DNA of 8,450 nucleotides from an uncultured Flavobacteriales bacterium. GTDB lineage: Bacteria > Bacteroidota > Bacteroidia > Flavobacteriales_D > Sanyastnellaceae. The stretch's first letter is position 1. Each line of letters begins with the position of its first letter. The DNA lies in NCBI GenBank assembly GCA_937897625.1, contig CALCNZ010000330.1:1-8450 (forward strand). Reading direction: 5' to 3'. A program made the translations under genes and the position numbers. Shown here piece by piece: positions 1-5,939 of this stretch. The notes under the pieces are model-generated. The model worked only from the letters and a program-made list of their open reading frames with translations, was not told the DNA's origin and searched no databases.

Positions 1-309
1 TTGCAAAGTGGATTGAAAGAAGCTGGGTTCGATATTGGGCACACAAATAGTGTTGTAACTCCGGTATTTTTAAAGGGATCTTTGGGTGAAGCCACCAACG
101 TAACTGTTGAACTTCGCGAAACCTACGGAATCTTCTGTTCTATTGTTGTATACCCGGTTGTTCCGAAAGACGTTATTATGTTGCGTTTAATTCCAACAAC
201 TGTTCACACATTGGAAGACGTGCGTTATACCATCGAGTGTTTCTCAAAAGTTCGCGAGAAGTTAGAAGCGGGAGAATACAAAGCGGAAAAAATTGCTTCT
301 TGGGGGTAA
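1..309 (+). CDS. PLP-dependent alpha-oxoamine synthase (SPT/KBL/BioF-like), C-terminal fragment
   Basis: This is the last 102 codons of a longer gene whose 5' part lies outside the window; the TTG at position 1 is an internal Leu codon, not a start. The visible part resembles the small C-terminal domain of class I/II aminotransferase-fold enzymes that join an amino acid to an acyl-CoA, such as serine palmitoyltransferase, 2-amino-3-ketobutyrate CoA ligase and BioF. Supporting stretches are GFDIGHTNSVVTPVFLKG (about residues 9-26), YGIFCSIVVYPVVPK (42-56) and the Arg-containing LRLIPTTVHTLEDV (61-74), where the Arg is expected to contact the substrate carboxylate. The Lys that binds PLP lies upstream and cannot be checked. 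Similar proteins in Bacteroidota are often assigned to sphingolipid synthesis, but the fragment cannot separate SPT from KBL. Tandem in-frame or nearby stops (TAA TAA) end it. Confidence 0.8.
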   Translation: MQSGLKEAGFDIGHTNSVVTPVFLKGSLGEATNVTVELRETYGIFCSIVVYPVVPKDVIMLRLIPTTVHTLEDVRYTIECFSKVREKLEAGEYKAEKIASWG

Positions 310-342
310 TAACTGATAAAAATCATACTGAGTTTAATACAA

Positions 343-366
343 GAAAATAGGCTTCGGCCTATTTTC
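343..366 (+). terminator. Hairpin with TTCG tetraloop, probable terminator
   Basis: A perfect 10-bp stem, GAAAATAGGC (343-352) with GCCTATTTTC (357-366), closes the loop TTCG (353-356), a C(UUCG)G loop of exceptional stability. It lies 33 bases after the aminotransferase stop. Only GCTTTTG follows, so the U-tract is short, though the 3' arm itself ends in TTTT. It ends just 19 bases before the next ATG, so it may also lie in that gene's leader. Confidence 0.75.
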
Positions 367-385
367 GCTTTTGAAAATAAAAAAG

Positions 386-1219
386 ATGAAAAAATTCTAC
401 CATTTGGCTTTTGCCTTAGGCACAGCGGGAGTGCTATTCTTCGCAGGTGTAGATTCAGATAACGGAAAAGCTGGTGCAACTGGTTCTCCTGGTGAAGGAA
501 ATTGCAAAGGTTGTCACAGCACTTATGCGTTGAATTCCACTTTAGGAAGTATGACCATAACTTCGAACATGACCAATTGGGAATATGTTCCGGGGCAAAC
601 GTATCAAATTTCAGTAACTGTAGCGCAAACAGGTAAAAATCTATTCGGATTAGGATTTGAAGCACTTCAATCTTCTGGAGCTAACGCTGGTACTTTAACT
701 GCGGGAACAGGCACAACAATTAAAAATGCCACCGTAAGCGGTAACTCTCGTCGCAACATTGTTCACCAATTGAATGGCGGTGCATCTACTGGCACACACA
801 CCTTTACGTTTACTTGGGCTGCACCAACTACAAATATCGGTGCTATCACGTTCTACGCATCAGGAGACGCATGTAACGGAAATGGATCTACCTCTGGAGA
901 CTACGTTTATACTGCCTCTCAGGTTGTAAACCCTGCACCGGCTGGCGTAGCGGAAGAAGTGAATACTCCTTTCACTTTCTCTTTCTATCCGAATCCTGCA
1001 TCGGAGAACGTTACCTTGAATTATGCATTGGAAGAATCTGCAAAAGTTTCTTACACTATTTATGATTTAACTGGAAAGCAAATTCAAACCGAGTCTGCTA
1101 CCCGTTTCCCAGGAGCGCAACAACAAATCCTAGATGTAAATGCCTTGCAAGCTGGAACTTATTTGTTAAGCGTAAACGTGAATGGTAACACCATTACAAA
1201 AAGATTCATTAAGAAATAA
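386..1219 (+). CDS. Secreted CxxCH protein with T9SS type A sorting domain (choice-of-anchor V-like)
   Basis: The 277-residue product starts at the ATG at 386; an in-frame TTG at 371 would only add MKIKK and is less likely. Residues 1-22 form a Sec signal peptide (MKK followed by a hydrophobic run). A Gly-rich segment leads to CKGCH at residues 40-44, a c-type heme-binding CxxCH motif with no second copy seen. A beta-rich, Thr/Gly/Asn-rich middle (about 50-190) matches my memory of the choice-of-anchor V (reeler-like) domain, which typically has a CxxCH just before it. Residues 198-277 are a type IX secretion C-terminal domain: FYPNP, then YDLTGK, LQAGTYLL and the basic end KRFIKK. The product should cross the outer membrane and be released or anchored at the surface. 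Heme attachment is inferred from the motif; the role is unknown. It is the only gene between two terminators, so probably monocistronic. Confidence 0.85.
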   Translation: MKKFYHLAFALGTAGVLFFAGVDSDNGKAGATGSPGEGNCKGCHSTYALNSTLGSMTITSNMTNWEYVPGQTYQISVTVAQTGKNLFGLGFEALQSSGANAGTLTAGTGTTIKNATVSGNSRRNIVHQLNGGASTGTHTFTFTWAAPTTNIGAITFYASGDACNGNGSTSGDYVYTASQVVNPAPAGVAEEVNTPFTFSFYPNPASENVTLNYALEESAKVSYTIYDLTGKQIQTESATRFPGAQQQILDVNALQAGTYLLSVNVNGNTITKRFIKK

Positions 1220-1236
1220 TACTTATTTCTACCAAC

Positions 1237-1264
1237 AAAAAAGAGCACCTCGGTGCTCTTTTTT
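1237..1264. terminator. Bidirectional intrinsic terminator
   Basis: A 12-bp perfect inverted repeat, AAAAAAGAGCAC (1237-1248) and GTGCTCTTTTTT (1253-1264), encloses the loop CTCG. The A-run on one side and T-run on the other make a U-tract on both strands. It lies between the convergent stops of the T9SS protein gene (1219) and pdhC (1285), and so probably ends both transcripts. Confidence 0.93.
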
Positions 1265-1284
1265 ATTTTGAATAATCTCTACTA

Positions 1285-2544
1285 TTAGATGAACATCAAT
1301 ACTGGTTCTTCTAACATGGCCTTTAATGTTTGAAGGAATGCAGATCCAGAAGCGCCATCAACAACACGGTGATCGCAGCTTAAAGTAAGCTTCATGGTGT
1401 GTCCTGGAACAACCATTCCATTCTTAACTACTGGAACTTCGCGAATAGCACCAACAGCTAGGATACAAGCGTCTGGTGGATTCACAATTGCTGTGAATTC
1501 TTCAATTCCAAACATGCCTAAATTTGAAATGGTGAAGGTGTTTCCTTCCCAATCTGAAGGTTGTAATTTCTTATTCTTCGCTTTGTCTACAAAAACCTTT
1601 ACCTCTTGATTAATCTGGGCTAAGGTCTTGGTGTCTGCGAATCTCACAACAGGAACTAACAATCCTTCGTCAACTGCAACAGCTACGCCCATGTGAACAT
1701 GGTGATTGTAACGAATGGTGTCTCCTTGCCAAGATGAATTTACTTTCGGGTGTTGTTTCAATGCCAATGAGGTGGCTTTGATAACCATGTCGTTGAACGA
1801 TACTTTTGATCCGGTTGCAGCATTCATGGCTGCACGTGCTTCAACTGCTCTGCCCATATCAATTTCCATGGTTAGATAGAAATGCGGTGCAGTGAATTTA
1901 CTTTCAGCTAAACGACGCGCAATGGTTTTACGCATTTGCGAAACGTTCTCTTCAGTGTAGGATTCAACAGCAGAGGCCGATTGAACGGATGCGCCTGCAA
2001 CAAATGCGTCGATGTCTCTTCTTACTATTCTTCCACCGTCGCCTGAACCAGGAATATATTGAAGGGGTAATCCTTTATCTTCTGCCAATTTCTTAGCCAA
2101 TGGACTCACACGCATGCGACCATCGTTAACGGGTTTCGGGGCAGATGCAGGAGCAGATACAGCAACAGCTGGAGCACTTGGCGCAGTGGCTTTTGGTGCT
2201 TCGGCAACCGGTGCTGGCGCGCTTGGAGCAGCAGCAGCCACTGGCGCTTCTACTTTTGCGCCAGGTGCAGCGCCTTCAGCCGCAACAATTGCAGATACAT
2301 CTTCACCTTCCTTTCCGAATACTGCAAGCAAAGCGTCAACCGCAACGGTCTTCCCTTTTTCTACACCAATGTATAGAAGCACTCCGTCTACATATGACTC
2401 GAATTCCATGGTTGCCTTGTCGGTTTCAATTTCCGCCAACAACTCGCCACTCTTTACTTTATCTCCCACTTTCTTGTGCCATGCCGCAACGGTTCCTTCC
2501 GTCATGGTATCACTTAACTTGGGCATACGAACTATTTCAGCCAT
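1285..2544 (-). CDS. pdhC: Pyruvate dehydrogenase complex E2, dihydrolipoamide acetyltransferase
   Basis: The 419-residue E2 core subunit transfers the acetyl group made by E1 from its lipoyl arm to CoA, giving acetyl-CoA in the cytoplasm. Domains in order: one lipoyl domain (about 1-78) with the lipoylated Lys43 in ETDKATMEFES; an Ala/Pro-rich mobile linker (about 88-140); a peripheral-subunit-binding domain (145-181, RVSPLAKKLAED then GSGDGGRIVRRDI); a second linker; and the acetyltransferase domain (about 200-419) with the catalytic DHRVVDG at 391-397 (His392, Asp396). Only one lipoyl domain is present, whereas E. coli AceF has three and many Bacteroidota E2 proteins, from memory, have two. 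The ATG lies 10 bases after the pdhA stop, so the two are co-transcribed. Pyruvate is favoured over 2-oxoglutarate or branched-chain substrates because of the adjacent E1-alpha and overall similarity; the substrate is an inference. Confidence 0.93.
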   Translation of the reverse strand: MAEIVRMPKLSDTMTEGTVAAWHKKVGDKVKSGELLAEIETDKATMEFESYVDGVLLYIGVEKGKTVAVDALLAVFGKEGEDVSAIVAAEGAAPGAKVEAPVAAAAPSAPAPVAEAPKATAPSAPAVAVSAPASAPKPVNDGRMRVSPLAKKLAEDKGLPLQYIPGSGDGGRIVRRDIDAFVAGASVQSASAVESYTEENVSQMRKTIARRLAESKFTAPHFYLTMEIDMGRAVEARAAMNAATGSKVSFNDMVIKATSLALKQHPKVNSSWQGDTIRYNHHVHMGVAVAVDEGLLVPVVRFADTKTLAQINQEVKVFVDKAKNKKLQPSDWEGNTFTISNLGMFGIEEFTAIVNPPDACILAVGAIREVPVVKNGMVVPGHTMKLTLSCDHRVVDGASGSAFLQTLKAMLEEPVLMFI

Positions 2545-2554
2545 AATTTTTTTA

Positions 2555-3589
2555 TTAGTCGATTACGTAAGGGTAATCGTCGTGAGAATATACGTCTTTA
2601 TAAATTTCTTCTTTTTCTGGAAATGGAGAGTTCTCGGCGAATTCAACCGATTCGAGAACGACAGCTTTAATTTCTTCTTCCACCCCTTCAATTTCCTTTT
2701 CAGTCATCCACTTGTTATCGCGAATCTTGCGTAACACGAATTCAATTGGATCCTTTTCAATATATTCCTGAACTTCCTCTTTGGTTCTGTATTTCTGAGG
2801 GTCGCTCATGCTGTGTCCTTTGTAGCGGTAGGTTTGAATGTCCAACAAAGTTGGTCCTTCACCTGCACGTCCGCGAGCCACTGCTCTGTCAAACGCTTCG
2901 GCAACTGCTTCTGGATTCATGCCATCTACAGATTCTGAAGGCATTTCGAAACTTGCACCGAGGGTTTTCAAATCGGTTACGTTCGAGGTACGTTCAACAG
3001 AAGTTCCCATAGCGTATTGATTGTTTTCAATAACGAAAATGCATGGAATCTTCCAAGTCATTGCCATGTTGAAAGTCTCGTACAAAGCACCTTGACGTGC
3101 AGCTCCGTCACCGAAGAAACAAACAGTCACGTGATCTTCACCTCTGTATTTATCTGCGAAAGCAATACCAGCACCCATTGGTATCTGAGCTCCAACGATT
3201 CCGTGTCCACCAAACAAATTTCTTTCTTTGTCGAACATGTGCATGGATCCACCTTTTCCCTTTGAAAGACCTGTTGATCTTCCGTATAGCTCTGCCATGA
3301 CTTTGTTCGGGTCTGAACCCATTACAAGCGGATGAGCGTGATCGCGGTAGGCTGTAATTACTTTATCTGTTGGCTTAATGGCCTCCATCATTCCAGAAAG
3401 AACTGCTTCTTGTCCAATGTACAAGTGGCAGAAACCTCCGAACTTTTGTTGAATGTATAACTGACCGCACTTCTCTTCGAACTTGCGCATCAATAGCATT
3501 TCTCTGTACCATTTCAGGTAAGTAGCTTTTGTAAAGCGCTCTCCTGTAGCAGTAGAGGCTTTCTTTGTTGACTTCGACGCTGTTGCCAT
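2555..3589 (-). CDS. pdhA: Pyruvate dehydrogenase E1 component, alpha subunit
   Basis: The 344-residue alpha subunit of the heterotetrameric E1 enzyme binds thiamine diphosphate with the beta subunit, decarboxylates pyruvate and passes the acetyl group to the E2 lipoyl arm. The ThDP/Mg motif runs from GDG at 160-162 to NN at 189-190. Other family landmarks are HLYIGQEAV (55-63), YRDHAHPL (81-88), KGGSMHMF (112-119), GGHGIVGAQIP (127-137) and the phosphorylation-loop-like YRYKGHSMSDPQKYR (254-268). The N-terminal 16 residues are Lys/Ser/Thr-rich and low in complexity. No E1-beta gene is next to it: the next gene in the transcript is E2. It has its own promoter with a good Bacteroidota -7 box and lies downstream of a TGTACA inverted repeat. 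The start at 3589 follows an A-rich leader without a Shine-Dalgarno. Confidence 0.95.
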   Translation of the reverse strand: MATASKSTKKASTATGERFTKATYLKWYREMLLMRKFEEKCGQLYIQQKFGGFCHLYIGQEAVLSGMMEAIKPTDKVITAYRDHAHPLVMGSDPNKVMAELYGRSTGLSKGKGGSMHMFDKERNLFGGHGIVGAQIPMGAGIAFADKYRGEDHVTVCFFGDGAARQGALYETFNMAMTWKIPCIFVIENNQYAMGTSVERTSNVTDLKTLGASFEMPSESVDGMNPEAVAEAFDRAVARGRAGEGPTLLDIQTYRYKGHSMSDPQKYRTKEEVQEYIEKDPIEFVLRKIRDNKWMTEKEIEGVEEEIKAVVLESVEFAENSPFPEKEEIYKDVYSHDDYPYVID

Positions 3590-3605
3590 AATTTTTTGTT
3601 CCTTG

Positions 3606-3633
3606 CAAATATAGTTAGGAAGGCCTTGTACAA
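3606..3633 (-). promoter_or_regulatory. pdhA promoter, Bacteroidota type
   Basis: Read on the minus strand there is a TTG -33 element (3633-3631), a 17-base spacer, and TATATTTG (3613-3606), an exact match to the Bacteroidota -7 consensus TAnnTTTG. Transcription would start close to 3600, leaving a leader of roughly 10 bases before the ATG at 3589. The -33 TTG is embedded in the palindrome TTGTACAA (3626-3633). Confidence 0.75.
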
Positions 3634-3650
3634 AAAGACTTCCTGTAAAA

Positions 3651-3667
3651 AGTGTACAATGTACACT
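3651..3667. promoter_or_regulatory. 17-bp inverted repeat AGTGTACA-A-TGTACACT, candidate operator or weak pheS terminator
   Basis: Perfect 8-bp arms (3651-3658 and 3660-3667) flank a single base. It lies 18 bases upstream of the pdhA -33 element and 18 bases downstream of the pheS stop. Two readings are possible: a protein-binding site acting on pdhA, since its unit TGTACA occurs again on the -33 element at 3627-3632; or, on the minus strand, a 7-bp hairpin with loop ATT followed by TTTTT, a weak terminator for pheS. The structure is certain; its role is not. Confidence 0.6.
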
Positions 3668-3685
3668 ATCTTATTGTAAAAAATA

Positions 3686-4708
3686 CTATATGGTTTTCTT
3701 GAATTGATTCAAGAAGCGCATATCGTTTTCAAAGAAATGTCTCAAATCATCTACACCGTATCGAAGCATAGCAATTCGTTCAATTCCCATCCCAAAAGCA
3801 AATCCAGAATATTTCTCCGGATCAATTCCCGAAGCTAGCAAAACATTTGGGTCTACCATACCGCAACCCATAATTTCCAACCAACCCGTTCCTTTGGTAA
3901 TTCTATGATCGGCGGGTGTTTCCAATCCCCAATACACATCCATTTCAGCACTCGGCTCGGTGAATGGAAAGTAAGAAGGGCGCAAACGAATCTTCGCCTT
4001 TCCAAAAAAGGCTTCTGTAAACATTTGCAACACTTGCTTCATGTCAGCGAAAGATACGCCTTCATCGATATACAATCCTTCAATCTGATGGAACTGACAA
4101 TGGGCACGACTTGAGATTGCTTCATTTCTGTAGACTCTTCCTGGCATTACAATGCGAATCGGAGGTTTGGTTGTTTCCATTACGCGAACTTGTACACTAC
4201 TTGTGTGTGTTCGAAGAACAGTATCGGGCTGTCCTTCCACAAAAAAAGTGTCTTGCATATCGCGAGCAGGATGCTCCGGTGAGAAATTCAATCCAGAGAA
4301 CACATGCCAATCGTCTTCGATCTCTGGTCCGTCTTCCACACTGAAACCCATTCGTTCAAAAATGGAAAGTATTTCTTCGCGCACCAATTGCAAAGGGTGT
4401 CTGCTTCCGTGTGACCACTCGCCGTATGGGCGAGTAAAATCGGGCACTTCAACACTTCCTTTCTTCGATTTAAATTGAAGTGAGGCCTCGTCGATTTTTT
4501 CTTGAACCGAAGTTTTCAATCCGTTCATTACCGCTCCCACCGCTTTTTTCTCTTCGTTAGGAATGGCCTTGAAGGCCTCAAACAAATCGTTTAAGATTCC
4601 TTTTCGACCTAAATACTTCACTCGAAAAGCCTCTACTTCGTCAGAAGAATGAAGCTGTGTGGCAGCGACTTCAATTTTTAGTTGCTCTATTTGCTCAACT
4701 AAACTCAC
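3686..4708 (-). CDS. pheS: Phenylalanine--tRNA ligase alpha subunit
   Basis: The 340-residue class II synthetase subunit attaches Phe to tRNA-Phe as an alpha2-beta2 enzyme with PheT, which is not in this window. Residues 1-85 form the charged helical, coiled-coil-like N-terminal arm. The catalytic domain follows: HPLQLVREEIL and GPEIEDDWHVFSGLN (104-141), LRTHTSSVQVR (165-175), motif 2 RVYRNEAISSRAHCQFHQIEGL (191-212), the Phe-pocket segment FTEPSAEMDV (249-258), GWLEIMGCGMV (275-285) and motif 3 GFAFGMGIERIAML (302-315, with Arg311). Length is normal for the family. The start is GTG at 4708, whose last bases form the TGA stop of the upstream isomerase gene (GTGA overlap). GGAGGT lies 6 bases upstream of it, a rare clear Shine-Dalgarno here, suggesting translational coupling. 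Confidence 0.96.
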   Translation of the reverse strand: MSLVEQIEQLKIEVAATQLHSSDEVEAFRVKYLGRKGILNDLFEAFKAIPNEEKKAVGAVMNGLKTSVQEKIDEASLQFKSKKGSVEVPDFTRPYGEWSHGSRHPLQLVREEILSIFERMGFSVEDGPEIEDDWHVFSGLNFSPEHPARDMQDTFFVEGQPDTVLRTHTSSVQVRVMETTKPPIRIVMPGRVYRNEAISSRAHCQFHQIEGLYIDEGVSFADMKQVLQMFTEAFFGKAKIRLRPSYFPFTEPSAEMDVYWGLETPADHRITKGTGWLEIMGCGMVDPNVLLASGIDPEKYSGFAFGMGIERIAMLRYGVDDLRHFFENDMRFLNQFKKTI

Positions 4709-5490
4709 TTGATTACCTCCATTTTCATGCTTATGTCTTGAACCGGTCTATCTCCTGCTCCTGTTGGCATTGAAAGAATTTTATCCAACACGTCGAGGCC
4801 TTCCACAACTTCACCAAATACGGTGTAGTCCATATCTAACTGAGCAGTACCACCAACAGTTTTATACACTTCACGTTGCTCTGGGGTATAGGCAAACGTT
4901 GGATTTTTTTGCTTCACATATTGTTCAACCTGATTGATCTGAGCGTCTGTCATAGGCTGACCTTGTGCAATGTAAAATTGGCTTCCGCTCGATGATTTCG
5001 TTGGATTGACGTAATCTCCTTGGCGTGCAGCAGCAAGTGCACCTTTCTTGTGAATGAAGTTTGAGTTAAATTCAGCCGGAATAGTATAACCGGGACCGCC
5101 CATTCCTAATTGCGCTCCTGCATCTGCCCCGCGGCTGTTTGGATCTCCACCTTGTGCCATGAATCCGCGAATACAACGGTGAAATAACAAATCGTTATAA
5201 TAGCCAGTTTCCACCAACTTAATGAAATTGTCTCTGTGTTGTGGGGTTTCATCATAAAGACGAATAACCATATCGCCCAATGAAGTGCTAACCTTAATAC
5301 GTGTGTTGGTGTGATCTGTTTGCATGTTTTTATTTGTTTGATTTTCTTTGTTTTCAATAGGTACAGGCTCTCCGATAGTTAAATTGGAATTGCCATTGTT
5401 AGCGGGTTCTTGCGATTTACATCCTGTCGCATTCATGAAAAGAAGGAAAGAAAAAATGGCAAAACCCCAAAAAGATAGACGTGAATTCAT
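4705..5490 (-). CDS. Cyclophilin-type peptidyl-prolyl cis-trans isomerase, lipoprotein
   Basis: The 261-residue product is a cyclophilin that isomerises X-Pro bonds and is predicted to help proteins fold in the periplasm. Residues 1-23 are a lipoprotein signal peptide, with lipidation expected at Cys24 (NATGC, then KSQEP). A flexible Asn/Glu-rich linker spans about 25-60. The cyclophilin domain (about 64-261) has FHRCIRGFMAQGGD (103-116) with the catalytic Arg105, Phe110 and Gln113, then SSSGSQFYIA and DYTVFGEVVEGLDVLDKI. The usual loop is enlarged by QINQVEQYVKQKNPTFAYTPEQ, and the Trp that gives cyclosporin sensitivity in human CypA is not evident. An internal ATG at Met56 (5325) follows an A-rich leader-like stretch and could give a cytoplasmic form. 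It is first in a unit with pheS, which it overlaps by 4 bases. Confidence 0.92.
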   Translation of the reverse strand: MNSRLSFWGFAIFSFLLFMNATGCKSQEPANNGNSNLTIGEPVPIENKENQTNKNMQTDHTNTRIKVSTSLGDMVIRLYDETPQHRDNFIKLVETGYYNDLLFHRCIRGFMAQGGDPNSRGADAGAQLGMGGPGYTIPAEFNSNFIHKKGALAAARQGDYVNPTKSSSGSQFYIAQGQPMTDAQINQVEQYVKQKNPTFAYTPEQREVYKTVGGTAQLDMDYTVFGEVVEGLDVLDKILSMPTGAGDRPVQDISMKMEVIK

Positions 5491-5518
5491 TTTTTTTTCT
5501 TTAATTTGTGATACTTAA

Positions 5519-5530
5519 CCGATTAATCGG
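5519..5530. promoter_or_regulatory. 12-bp palindrome CCGATTAATCGG, candidate operator
   Basis: A perfect, uninterrupted 12-bp palindrome lies in the 62-base space between the divergent isomerase (ATG 5490) and small lipoprotein (ATG 5553) genes. It is directly downstream of the minus-strand -7 box, where a repressor would cover the transcription start. The symmetry does not extend beyond 12 bp. The binding protein is unknown. Confidence 0.45.
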
Positions 5531-5533
5531 CGA

Positions 5534-5541
5534 CAAAATTA
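5534..5541 (-). promoter_or_regulatory. -7 element for the isomerase-pheS unit
   Basis: Minus-strand TAATTTTG matches the Bacteroidota -7 consensus TAnnTTTG exactly, 43 bases upstream of the isomerase ATG at 5490. I do not find a well-placed TTG at -33, so the promoter is less certain than that of pdhA. The expected start of transcription falls in the 5519-5530 palindrome. Confidence 0.45.
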
Positions 5542-5552
5542 AGCAAACGTCT

Positions 5553-5939
5553 ATGAAGGCTACACGAACTTTTCAATTTGTTTTAGGAATTTTATTTTTA
5601 GTTGCATCTACCATGACTTTAACCTCTTGTGTTAAAGAGGAACCAACTGTAGCTGTGGTGCATGTTAAAGACGCCAATGGAGATCCTGTTCAAGGCGCAA
5701 CGGTTCGTTTGTATGGCTCTCCATCGCAAACTCCTCCTCCAGCAAACGCAATTGCTTTAGACACAACTTTAACCACGGATGCAACAGGAACTGTGACCAT
5801 GGATTATTCTGAATATTATAAATTAGGACAAGCGGGCTTCGCAGTTTTAGACATTGAAGCATACAAAGGCGCTTTGTATGGCGTGGGTATTATTAAAGTT
5901 GAAGAGCAAAAGACTACCGAGGTAACCGTAGAAATTTAA
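5553..5939 (+). CDS. Small lipoprotein with carboxypeptidase-regulatory-like beta-sandwich domain
   Basis: The 128-residue product starts at ATG 5553 (MKATRTFQFVLGILF); an upstream in-frame ATG at 5508 would place 15 polar residues before the signal peptide and is unlikely. The signal peptide ends at TLTSC, with lipidation expected at Cys26. The next residues, VKEEP, resemble the Lys/acidic surface-export signal described for Flavobacteriia lipoproteins, so surface display is possible. Residues about 34-128 carry VVHVKDANGDPVQGATVRLYG, typical of CarboxypepD_reg/transthyretin-like sandwich domains, followed by TTDATGTVTMDY. Such domains are found in many envelope proteins; no catalytic site is seen. 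It is divergent from the isomerase and its TAA shares bases with the stop of the opposing gene at 5936. Confidence 0.75.
   Translation: MKATRTFQFVLGILFLVASTMTLTSCVKEEPTVAVVHVKDANGDPVQGATVRLYGSPSQTPPPANAIALDTTLTTDATGTVTMDYSEYYKLGQAGFAVLDIEAYKGALYGVGIIKVEEQKTTEVTVEI

Noticed and set aside
225..665. 146-codon open frame on the minus strand
   Set aside because: It overlaps the aminotransferase end, a terminator hairpin and the signal/CxxCH region of a clear secreted protein gene; its product has no recognisable motif and is an antisense shadow.
2145..2546. Gln/Leu-rich 133-codon plus-strand frame
   Set aside because: Another frame of the same pdhC linker antisense; the low-complexity Gln/Leu content follows from repeated GCA/GCT codons.
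2114..2734. 206-codon plus-strand frame rich in Ala/Gly/Ser/Thr
   Set aside because: It is the antisense of the Ala/Pro linker and lipoyl domain of pdhC, and its composition reflects that repeat-rich linker. It also crosses the pdhC-pdhA junction.
4191..4198. TGTACACT half-site matching the pdhA upstream repeat
   Set aside because: It is inside conserved pheS codons with no second arm, so it is most likely coincidental.
4152..4478. 108-codon plus-strand frame
   Set aside because: Lies wholly inside pheS, whose motifs 1-3 are intact on the other strand.
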